Shown here piece by piece: positions 16,804-23,737 of a DNA stretch of 64,000 nucleotides; position 1 is the first letter of the stretch; the number at the start of each line of letters is the position of its first letter. Below the pieces are notes generated by a model, which did not search any database, was not told the DNA's origin, and worked only from the letters and a program-made list of their open reading frames with translations. The DNA comes from Flavobacteriaceae bacterium (GTDB taxonomy: Bacteria > Bacteroidota > Bacteroidia > Flavobacteriales > Flavobacteriaceae), in contig JAENXC010000007.1 of the NCBI GenBank assembly GCA_016649715.1, positions 88,644-152,643 of the forward strand, written 5' to 3'. Both the position numbers and the translations under genes were made by a program.

Positions 16804-17135
16804 TCCACGTCGCCTTCAATGGCGGTTGCCAACTTTAGCACGGCTTTCATAAACCCGTGTTTCAATCGGAAATTCTCCATCACTTGGTCACTTCCCCCAA
16901 GGCGCACATTGTTTGCCATTGCAACACCTATTTTGGTTCCGTCACCATCGCCCACTTCGCGGGCGTAGTCAATGTCATCAAAATTGGGTGGCCGGAAGTA
17001 GGTAACGTGGGTGTTGCCTTCCTCGTCTTTTTGTGTGAAGCTGCGCACGTCGCCGTGTTTTGCTTTCCACTTTTCAATGTCTGGTTGTGTGTGCTGGCCA
17101 ATTACGGCAGGCACGTTTTGCGGTTGTTTTGCCAT
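16794..17135 (-). CDS. Tail assembly chaperone (zero frame)
   Basis: 113 aa. DIEKWKAKHGDVRSFTQKDE, then the YFRPPNFDDIDYA segment and the NNVRLGGSD motif, resemble Bacteroidetes phage proteins found between tail tube and tape measure. Expected to coat the tape measure during tail assembly, together with its longer frameshifted form. It starts 3 nt after the tail tube stop. Confidence 0.7.
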   Translation of the reverse strand: MAKQPQNVPAVIGQHTQPDIEKWKAKHGDVRSFTQKDEEGNTHVTYFRPPNFDDIDYAREVGDGDGTKIGVAMANNVRLGGSDQVMENFRLKHGFMKAVLKLATAIEGDVEKL

Positions 17136-17138
17136 TTT

Positions 17139-17564
17139 TTAGATATTTGTGATGTGGGTAACAGCAAGGTTGAAAGACCTCACTATTTTTCCGTCACCTT
17201 GTTTAATTTCAATGCCGTTGTTCATAAAGCGGCAGTTGTGGATCACATCTGTAGATGTGCCTCCTCCCGGAATTTCAAAACTCACGATGATCGGGAACGG
17301 AACAATGTCCTGCATCCGCAGTCCGGGTGGAATTACAGATTGCAAGGCTCTCACTTCCTCGTCAAACAGATCAATGCTTGCCGTGGCGGTGTAATTGCCT
17401 TCCTCCAGGCCCACAGGCTCCTTGCCTGCGCCGTAAGCGTTTGCGTGGCTTTGCTCATCACCGTAAGCTATCTTGGCAACTCCAACCACATCGCGCGCAA
17501 AAAGGCGAAGGGTTACGGAGTTCCATCCTTTCAATTTTCCTAAACTGTTTATTACTGTTGCCAT
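17139..17564 (-). CDS. Tail tube protein
   Basis: 141 aa, mostly beta (GKLKGWNSVTLRLFARDVVG; EGNYTATASIDLFDEEVRAL; FPIIVSFEIPGGGTSTDVIH). Size, position immediately after the sheath gene and before the chaperone, and strand pattern agree with tail tube proteins of contractile phages. Confidence 0.75.
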   Translation of the reverse strand: MATVINSLGKLKGWNSVTLRLFARDVVGVAKIAYGDEQSHANAYGAGKEPVGLEEGNYTATASIDLFDEEVRALQSVIPPGLRMQDIVPFPIIVSFEIPGGGTSTDVIHNCRFMNNGIEIKQGDGKIVRSFNLAVTHITNI

Positions 17565-17565
17565 C

Positions 17566-18786
17566 TTATACTATTGAATTTGTTAGACCAAGATCCACAA
17601 CAATGTCGTAGATTATTCCATTTGCAACCACCTGCGCTTTCACGATTAGTGGAGTGTCTTCCGCTGGATTTTGTTCGGGGTCAACGTAAACGGCGCTGCC
17701 ACTAATTTCGCCACTCGCTTCCATAGCGGTAAGAGCGTCCTTCCCCAATTGCTCCAAATCCTTAACCTCGGTGTTTCGCAAAAAACCAGTGGTGGCGTCT
17801 TTCAAAATGTTGCCTTTCACACGTGGCAATAATGCCAGGCGAAGTGCACGGGCTGCTTTGTTCCACACACGGTTGTTTTCGATGTACGCAAAATCATCAC
17901 TCAACAAAGTTGCTGTTGGGGAGCTGCTGAAGTAAACCCCGGCAAGTCCGGCATAGCTTCCGGCAAAAACATAGCCTTTTGCGGTCAGTGAAGTTTTTTC
18001 AGTTCCCGAAAGTCCGGAAACAGCAACGCCATTTTGAAGCACCGCGCTCAACCAACGGCCACGGCCATTGTTTGTAAGAGGGTAAGTGCTGTCGCCCTTG
18101 GCGTAGTTTGGTTTGTTATTTATGTTGATGGATCCCAATTGCTCATTTACTGAGCGAACGCTCAACATTCCAAGGGCGCTACCAATGGCAGCGTGTCCGG
18201 CATACGCCGCTTTTATTGCGCGAATGGCTGGATCCTGAACGCCAATTACGCTCACATTCCTGGCATCTTCCAAACGAAGATCATCATAGTCGCCAACTGC
18301 CGTTAATGCAGAAAACTCATTGCCTTCCACCAAAACGGCATCTACAAAAACGTGTTCAAGTTTCAGCTCGTCCACAAGGTTTTGGTATCCGCCAATGTAG
18401 GCCGAAAAGTCAATCACGGCAACAATGGAGTTACGGGCTACACCTATTCCACGGATGTCGCTGTTTTCGCGAATGATGGTTTTGAGCATCACATCTGTGA
18501 AACTTACATCCGCAAGGACCACGTGAAGCGTGCCATCAGGGTTCAATCTAAAAAACTCATCGATGTGGTAATGCGCCAAGATGTTGTTGGTGTCATCATA
18601 GCTGGCATCAATGCCTTTGTCCACTGCATTTTGCAGGCTCAGCAATTTGGTGGCAGTGTTTACCGCCAATCCGGTAGCTGCTACTGCTGCGTGAACTACC
18701 AAAAGCATCACCCCATCGCTGGAAGGATTTCGGCGACCAAGGCCACCGTTCAATTGGTTTACTGTTACTCCGTCAAACTGTCCCAT
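17566..18786 (-). CDS. Contractile tail sheath protein (DUF2586-like)
   Basis: 406 aa beginning MGQFDGVTVNQLNGGLGRRN. Long alpha/beta protein with FVDAVLVEGNEFSALTAVGD and the C-terminal AENPLIV-like region (AEDTPLIVKAQVVANGIIYD), as in sheath proteins of Bacteroidetes Mu-like phages. Its place upstream of the tail tube supports this. It makes the phage a myovirus. It overlaps the next upstream gene by 1 nt. Confidence 0.75.
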   Translation of the reverse strand: MGQFDGVTVNQLNGGLGRRNPSSDGVMLLVVHAAVAATGLAVNTATKLLSLQNAVDKGIDASYDDTNNILAHYHIDEFFRLNPDGTLHVVLADVSFTDVMLKTIIRENSDIRGIGVARNSIVAVIDFSAYIGGYQNLVDELKLEHVFVDAVLVEGNEFSALTAVGDYDDLRLEDARNVSVIGVQDPAIRAIKAAYAGHAAIGSALGMLSVRSVNEQLGSININNKPNYAKGDSTYPLTNNGRGRWLSAVLQNGVAVSGLSGTEKTSLTAKGYVFAGSYAGLAGVYFSSSPTATLLSDDFAYIENNRVWNKAARALRLALLPRVKGNILKDATTGFLRNTEVKDLEQLGKDALTAMEASGEISGSAVYVDPEQNPAEDTPLIVKAQVVANGIIYDIVVDLGLTNSIV

Positions 18787-19484
18787 TAGTTATCGTCTTC
18801 TTTACGTTTAGTATCGTTTTTCGCCGCATCAAAAAGCTGCGCGTTACGGTTGCCGATTGCTTCGATTACCGTTTTTCTGTTTTGTCCTTCTACTTCGGCT
18901 TTCTCCATTTCGTCCAGAACTTTTACATCCATAACTGCATTTACTTTCGTAATGCTGTCTTTTGCGTTCAGCACTTTTTCTGAAGCTTTGCCGTTTTGTT
19001 CATCCAGTTTGTCCTGGATGCCTTTCGCAGTAATTACTTCAGCATTGGTGTTGGACTTGTTTAAAGGAAGCGCAGCTACTAACTGTGCATTTCGCTGGCC
19101 AATAGCTGCAAGAATGCTAGCGCGTTTTTCGCCATTGTCTTCCATCGCCTGCAAAACAGTCAATACAGAAAGATCTTCTACTTTGGCAATTTCGCCAATC
19201 AGTGCTTCGGTGCTCAAACCTTCAAACTCAGGAATGCTAACCTCGTTCACGTTGTGTTGGTTGGGTGCTAGTGCCGGTACAATTTCTGCTTCCATATCAA
19301 AAGCTGCTGCAGCTCCAAAAACAAATACCGTAAGCTTGTCGCCTGCAGCATTGGTGTCTCGGTGCAATTCAGCTGAATTCTTTCCAAAAAACAGTTGGCC
19401 GTCACTGGTTGCGTAAACAGTATCTACTGAAGGGTTGTCCTTCATTAGTTGCTCCGCATTCTTTTTAATATCTGATTTATTCAT
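18786..19484 (-). CDS. Phage protein with duplicated helical motif, unknown
   Basis: 232 aa, acidic, helical. Two similar segments occur: VLQAMEDNGEKRASILAAIG then QRNAQL (about residue 110-135), and EMEKAEVEGQNRKTVIEAIG then NRNAQL (about 190-215). The N-terminal 80 residues (VDTVYATSDGQLFFGKNSAE) look like a separate small domain. The repeat resembles short Rho-N-like or head-tail connector helices, but I cannot assign it. It overlaps the sheath gene start by 1 nt, so it is cotranslated with tail genes. Confidence 0.6.
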   Translation of the reverse strand: MNKSDIKKNAEQLMKDNPSVDTVYATSDGQLFFGKNSAELHRDTNAAGDKLTVFVFGAAAAFDMEAEIVPALAPNQHNVNEVSIPEFEGLSTEALIGEIAKVEDLSVLTVLQAMEDNGEKRASILAAIGQRNAQLVAALPLNKSNTNAEVITAKGIQDKLDEQNGKASEKVLNAKDSITKVNAVMDVKVLDEMEKAEVEGQNRKTVIEAIGNRNAQLFDAAKNDTKRKEDDN

Positions 19485-19487
19485 CGT

Positions 19488-19964
19488 TCAGGGTTTTAGA
19501 AATTTGAAGCCTACCAGGGCAACCAAACCAATTAAGGCAATGCCGCCAATCCAGGCTAATATTTTTGTTGTCCAGGGCACGAACTTAACCGGCACTTCAA
19601 TAGTGGTCTTTTCACTTTCCTGAATGGTCCGCAGTTGCTGGATCACTTTGTCAAAAAGTTCCAACCGTTGCTGAAGCTCTTCCGTAATGCACTCCACATT
19701 TACATTATCGCCATCGCGGGTGATAATAGCTGTGGTGCGTCCGTTTTTCCTTTTTATCGGTTCTTTTGTTATTTCAGAAATTGGAACGGTGATCCGTGTG
19801 GTGTCGCCTGGAATAACAATAACAGTGTCGTGCTTGTGGTAGGTTACTTCCGTAACCGTGCTATCCTTCACGGTGTGGATTGTTTCCTTGGACAATCTAC
19901 CCGTCCCGCAGCTGCCCAAGGTTAAACAAACAATCGCAATCGTTATGAGGATGATACGCTTCAT
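19488..19964 (-). CDS. Lipoprotein with C-terminal membrane helix, candidate u-spanin
   Basis: 158 aa. The N-terminus MKRIILITIAIVCLTLGSC is a lipoprotein signal with the lipobox Cys at residue 19. The middle is charged and contains a helical stretch (TEELQQRLELFDKVIQQLRT). The C-terminus is a membrane helix (ILAWIGGIALIGLVALVGFK). An outer-membrane lipid anchor plus an inner-membrane C-terminal helix is the defining topology of unimolecular spanins, which fuse both membranes at lysis. The neighbour is a DUF5675 gene. The function rests on topology. Confidence 0.6.
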   Translation of the reverse strand: MKRIILITIAIVCLTLGSCGTGRLSKETIHTVKDSTVTEVTYHKHDTVIVIPGDTTRITVPISEITKEPIKRKNGRTTAIITRDGDNVNVECITEELQQRLELFDKVIQQLRTIQESEKTTIEVPVKFVPWTTKILAWIGGIALIGLVALVGFKFLKP

Positions 19965-20437
19965 ATAATTGTTAATTCAAAGCCTTCAGGGGCCAGTTTT
20001 AAAAGCTTTGCAAGTGTGTTTTTTGAGTTGGTTACGTCTCTTCGTCCGTCGCCGTTTACATCGCTCAGTTTATCGCCAACCAAAATACAGCCGAGAATGT
20101 CGGTGTAATAATTGCCAGGATGAATGAGGATGTAAGAGCGTCCCGGAACATCCAGCACGTGAAAGTGATTTTTAAATTTTGGCGAAAAGCGCGACACCAC
20201 CTGATACTTTCCTGCAGGGATGCAGCTCTTTTGCTTTTCGTTATTTAACCAGGGAAGCTCCAGCGTTTTGCATTCAAAAAGAACCTTGCAGTTTGCTTCC
20301 AGACGAAAGTCGCCCAGCGTCTGCCTGTCTTCAAAAAACCGTCTTTTTATTGTTGCTTCCAAAGTGTGTGTTTTTAGATATTCCCGCTTTAGGGGGCCAG
20401 GGGGCAAAACCCCCGTAAGGGTGCCGGCTACTTGCAT
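19961..20437 (-). CDS. DUF5675 family protein, possible lysis-associated enzyme
   Basis: 158 aa as drawn. The family core is clear: LECKTLELPW-like CKTLELPWLNN, then KSCIPAGKYQVVSRFSPKF, DVPGRSYILIHPGNYYTDIL and GCILVGD. DUF5675 proteins are common in phages and lie beside lysis genes; the reaction is unknown to me. The first ATG is inside a hairpin region (20423-20450), and the family usually begins close to LEATIKRRFFEDRQTLGDF, so a TTG near 20362 may be the real start. It overlaps the lipoprotein gene by 4 nt. Confidence 0.7.
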   Translation of the reverse strand: MQVAGTLTGVLPPGPLKREYLKTHTLEATIKRRFFEDRQTLGDFRLEANCKVLFECKTLELPWLNNEKQKSCIPAGKYQVVSRFSPKFKNHFHVLDVPGRSYILIHPGNYYTDILGCILVGDKLSDVNGDGRRDVTNSKNTLAKLLKLAPEGFELTII

Positions 20438-20497
20438 TAAGTAAGCCGGCTCTTGTACCGGTAGTCTCCACTGGCTAATCCGTGAGACCTAAACCGG
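20400..20497 (-). terminator. Structured region downstream of the capsid gene
   Basis: Three adjacent dyads: CCGGTAGTCTCCAC paired with GTGAGA and ACCGG (20458-20497), GCCGGCT-ACTT paired with AAGTAAGCCGGC (20423-20450), and GGGGG paired with CCCCC (20400-20414). They begin just past the capsid stop (20509). No U-tract follows, so this is a folded 3' element or processing/attenuation site rather than a clear intrinsic terminator. Confidence 0.45.
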
Positions 20498-20508
20498 TGA
20501 GATTGTTA

Positions 20509-21528
20509 TTAGGCTGGAACAACTCCATCAATGATGGCTCCCTGTCCTTTGGTTTGGGTTGGCACACAAATGAACCATAAACGCATACCCAACACAGTTT
20601 GTCTGTTTGCTGGATCGTCTTTTGAAAGTGCGCTGTAAGCCGCCACAGATCCACGCGCTTTCGCAGTGGTTTTCTTGTGGAATACTACGGAAGCATTACT
20701 TCCTGCAGTAGCAGCTTTAAAAGCTATTTTGGCACCGCCAGTGTATTTCACTTCGTTTTGGTGTTCGTAAAGTTCAAAACCTGCGTAGTTTTTAGCTATC
20801 AATCCGTTGGTGTGGTTTTGGTATTGATTAGTCAAACCTTTGTCGTCTAACAACAAATCAATAACGTGATCGCTATTTAACACCAAGACTCTTCCAACTG
20901 TTGGAATAAGCAAAGTGTCTAATTTAGATTTCATTGTTAGTAAATCTTTATAGGTCAATCGCAATCTGTCGCCTGGTGTCGCGCTAACTCCCGCGCCGGT
21001 TGTGGTTACAATTGGCGTGGTGGCAGTATCACTATCTGGCGCCAAGTTCCACAGCGCGTGCCATAGTGTGGTTTCCTCCAAAGTTTCACGGTGCTGGCGT
21101 TGAACGCTGCCAATTTTATCATAAGGCAAAGCATAAAGTTCGTCATCAGTGATTTTGGTGTTTTCAGTATCGTATTTAAACAATGAAATAGGTGTACTTG
21201 TGTCTGTACGTGCATTTATTGCAATAGGATAAGAAGTGTTGTTTATAAGCACAGTTGGATCTGCTCCGATTTCGTTTAGCTTAATAACATCGTTGTTCAC
21301 CCATTGGTTTTTTGAAGGAACAACCGTAAGCCAAGTGCCATCGTGGCGAAATTTATTGATCAGCTCGCGCTCAATCAATTCGGTTTTCGCGACCGCTGCC
21401 ATCATTGTGGTAGGTCCAGCAACATCGCCAGAGCTTCCCAATATATTTCCGCTCACCGCATTAAAGGTGAGTACTGCCGCTATGATAAACAGGAAGCCGA
21501 ACAGTTTGTTGAAATTGAAATTTTTCAT
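20509..21528 (-). CDS. Major capsid protein with hydrophobic N-terminus
   Basis: 339 aa, placed directly after the protease/scaffold gene. The body (VLVLNSDHVIDLLLDDKGLT; AKNYAGFELYEHQNEVKYTG; ANRQTVLGMRLWFICVPTQT) fits a HK97-fold capsid subunit of Bacteroidetes transposable phages. The N-terminus FGFLFIIAAVLTFNAVSG is strongly hydrophobic and resembles a signal peptide, which is unexpected in a cytoplasmically assembled capsid. It may be a delta-domain or a segment removed by the prohead protease. Confidence 0.75.
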   Translation of the reverse strand: MKNFNFNKLFGFLFIIAAVLTFNAVSGNILGSSGDVAGPTTMMAAVAKTELIERELINKFRHDGTWLTVVPSKNQWVNNDVIKLNEIGADPTVLINNTSYPIAINARTDTSTPISLFKYDTENTKITDDELYALPYDKIGSVQRQHRETLEETTLWHALWNLAPDSDTATTPIVTTTGAGVSATPGDRLRLTYKDLLTMKSKLDTLLIPTVGRVLVLNSDHVIDLLLDDKGLTNQYQNHTNGLIAKNYAGFELYEHQNEVKYTGGAKIAFKAATAGSNASVVFHKKTTAKARGSVAAYSALSKDDPANRQTVLGMRLWFICVPTQTKGQGAIIDGVVPA

Positions 21529-21565
21529 CTTCTTTTTGTGGTTTTAAAGGTGTTTTAAACTTGTT

Positions 21566-22741
21566 TTAGGATGGGTTGAGTTCAGGCATAGCCTCATCCA
21601 AAATTGTAGCATACGCCACTGGATCTTCTGTTTCCAATATTGCAAGAAGCTCAGCACCTTTTGCGCCTGCGTTTGCATAGTTTTCGTACTTCCAGCCTTT
21701 AGTATCAGGATTTGCTCCAGTCGCTCCATGTGTTTTGCCAGCTGCGTTGATGTCAATTTTCTCCAGCGGAAGCAGAGCATCAATAAATTTTTCGGTAGCT
21801 TCAAAGCTGGCTTCTGCCATTGCCTGAAGGTTGGCGCGTTGGTCCCCAGTAAATTTCTTGTCGGCTTCACCTTTATTCAGCAGTGCTGTAATTTTGGCGG
21901 CCTTTCCGTCTTTTTCCTGTTGGTCCATTTTGGCCTGAAGTTGAACAGATTGTTCCGCTTTGGCCTTGTTTTCTGCAATTTTGGCGGTAATTTCCGCCTC
22001 AGTTGCTGTGGATGGCAATCCTAAGCTGGCTGCCAATACTTCTTTGTTCATATTCTCGGTTTTTGGATTTGTTTCGGGTTCAATAATTGGATCTGGAATG
22101 TTAGGATCTCCAGCGGCAACCAATTTCATTCTTGCCTCAGTATCTATTGCCAGTGTATCATTTTCTATAGTGGCAACCATTCCTTTCTTTTTTGCTTCTT
22201 TGGCGTCCATCCAGTAGTCATTCACCCAAAGTTTTTCAACTTCGTCTTCAGTCATTCCAAAGGACTCAGCATATTCAGCTTTATATTCAGCTGTTATATT
22301 TTCAAGAAGTTTTAATTGTGCTTTAATTTTGTCCTCATTGCCTCCAATGTACATCGATGGCTTGTGGATCATAAAACGACTGTTTTTCTTACAGCTGGCC
22401 TTTTTGCGATAATGCACTAATATTTTAGTACCTGCAGAAGCGGCTAATGCACCAACTTTTAAACTCACGTTTTCTTTTTGAAAGGCATCGTCCAGAATGT
22501 TGCACATTTCATTTGCCTGGAAGCAATCGCCGCCTTCGGTGTTTAGATACACTTCAGCGGTCGTTGCGCCTTCGTCTTTTAAGGTTTTTACATTGTTCTT
22601 TAAATTAGTGGTTGAAGCATCGCCCCATCTTCCTATGTAGCCATCAATAGATAAATAGGCCACCTTGTTTTTCACCTCAGCAGTGATAAGCAAAGCGCCG
22701 TTGTCTTTTGTGGCCGGTAATTGAAGTAAGGTCTTTCGCAT
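21566..22741 (-). CDS. ClpP-like prohead protease fused to scaffold domain
   Basis: 391 aa. Residues 20-210 form a ClpP/S14-type protease: GGDCFQANEMCNIL, ALAASAGTKIL with the probable nucleophile Ser102, RFMIHKPS with His126, and a late Asp (YWMDAKEA, Asp179). Residues 231-391 (MNKEVLAASLGLPS onward) are helical and acidic like a scaffold. An ATG at 22051 begins this part and could give a separate scaffold product, as Mu Z is nested in I. It sits immediately upstream of the capsid gene. Confidence 0.82.
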   Translation of the reverse strand: MRKTLLQLPATKDNGALLITAEVKNKVAYLSIDGYIGRWGDASTTNLKNNVKTLKDEGATTAEVYLNTEGGDCFQANEMCNILDDAFQKENVSLKVGALAASAGTKILVHYRKKASCKKNSRFMIHKPSMYIGGNEDKIKAQLKLLENITAEYKAEYAESFGMTEDEVEKLWVNDYWMDAKEAKKKGMVATIENDTLAIDTEARMKLVAAGDPNIPDPIIEPETNPKTENMNKEVLAASLGLPSTATEAEITAKIAENKAKAEQSVQLQAKMDQQEKDGKAAKITALLNKGEADKKFTGDQRANLQAMAEASFEATEKFIDALLPLEKIDINAAGKTHGATGANPDTKGWKYENYANAGAKGAELLAILETEDPVAYATILDEAMPELNPS

Positions 22742-22811
22742 GGGTTTACTACTATTTCAGGTAACAAAAATGCGATGCCTTTGTAAGTCTGTAAAAAAAG
22801 CGTTGTAAAAT

Positions 22812-22850
22812 ACCAGAGATTTACTGGTATTTTACCAGTAAATCTCTGGT
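22812..22850. promoter_or_regulatory. Double dyad (39-nt perfect palindrome) between divergent late operons
   Basis: ACCAGAGATTTACTGGTA, then TTT, then TACCAGTAAATCTCTGGT: 18-nt arms match without error. Each arm is itself the dyad ACCAG-N7-CTGGT, so the element is two regulator-type half-site pairs separated by ATTTT. It lies between the leftward protease/capsid operon (start 22741) and the rightward terminase operon (start 22902). No TAnnTTTG -7 box is visible on either strand here, which suits late promoters that need an activator. Confidence 0.6.
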
Positions 22851-22901
22851 GAAATAAACAGTAGTTTTTAGCAGCCCAACCCATTGCCGCAAATTTGTGC
22901 T

Positions 22902-23393
22902 ATGGCAAAAGACAAAGAAAGGGCGACGGCAAAAGCACTGTTTCTGCAAGGTAGAAATCAAAAAGAAATTGCCGGCATTGTTGGGGTTCAGGAAAAGACC
23001 ATAAACCAATGGTGCAAAAATCACGGCTGGAAACAGCAGCTTGATGCTAAACTGAACGGCAACAGGGAAAGGGTGGACAATCTTAAAAAGCTGATCGGCG
23101 TCTTCACCGATGAACGCCTGGAGCTGGTGGACAAAATTAAAGCTGCCGAAAAAGCAGCCGACAAGGAGCTGCTTGCAGAATACACCAAACGGGCCAACCA
23201 AATAGCCAATGAAGTGGCTATGTATTCCAAGGCTTTGGAAAACTTAGACCAGGACAAAAAAATACCACTTACCGTCTATCTGGACGTGATGGATCAAATT
23301 TTCCACGACCTACAAAAACGCTATCCAAAACTTTACATGCAACTGGTGGACTTTCAGGACGAGCACATCAATGGCGTATCACTAAAATATTAA
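22902..23393 (+). CDS. Terminase small subunit
   Basis: 163 aa from ATG 22902 (MAKDKERATAKALFLQG). An N-terminal helix-turn-helix is clear (RNQKEIAGIVGVQEKTINQW), followed by KNHGW, as in phage small terminases that bind the packaging site. The remaining helical part should form the oligomer. A start 18 nt earlier is possible, but the added residues do not fit the family. It opens the rightward packaging/head operon. Confidence 0.78.
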   Translation: MAKDKERATAKALFLQGRNQKEIAGIVGVQEKTINQWCKNHGWKQQLDAKLNGNRERVDNLKKLIGVFTDERLELVDKIKAAEKAADKELLAEYTKRANQIANEVAMYSKALENLDQDKKIPLTVYLDVMDQIFHDLQKRYPKLYMQLVDFQDEHINGVSLKY

Positions 23394-23395
23394 AA

Positions 23396-23737
23396 ATGAA
23401 CAACCGCATCAAATACTGGATTAATTCAATTTACCTCTTTCTACGGCGTTTTTTAACGCTGTTTCTGCTGGTACCCGGCGGTGTGCTTTTACACTGCTGG
23501 ATATCGATCTTTAAAAACATTCCAGCTGCACAGGTTTACATGAATTTGGGCAGCCAGTTTATGCGTACGGGCGTGGGTGTAAAAATTGGTGATCAGATAC
23601 ATAGACCGCGTAAAGATTTGCAAGGCATTCGTTCTATGTGGGTGAAAAACCTGTATTACAACTTCGGTTTGAATAAAGTAACTGCCAGTTACACGGACAA
23701 ACCTCATACAATCAAAAAGAATGAAGGCCGAAGATAA
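23396..23737 (+). CDS. Small phage protein with hydrophobic segment, unknown
   Basis: 113 aa. One membrane-like stretch (FLRRFLTLFLLVPGGVLLHC) and a basic C-terminus. It lies between small and large terminase genes, 2 nt after one and overlapping the other by 17 nt, so it is probably translated. Family unknown. Confidence 0.5.
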   Translation: MNNRIKYWINSIYLFLRRFLTLFLLVPGGVLLHCWISIFKNIPAAQVYMNLGSQFMRTGVGVKIGDQIHRPRKDLQGIRSMWVKNLYYNFGLNKVTASYTDKPHTIKKNEGRR

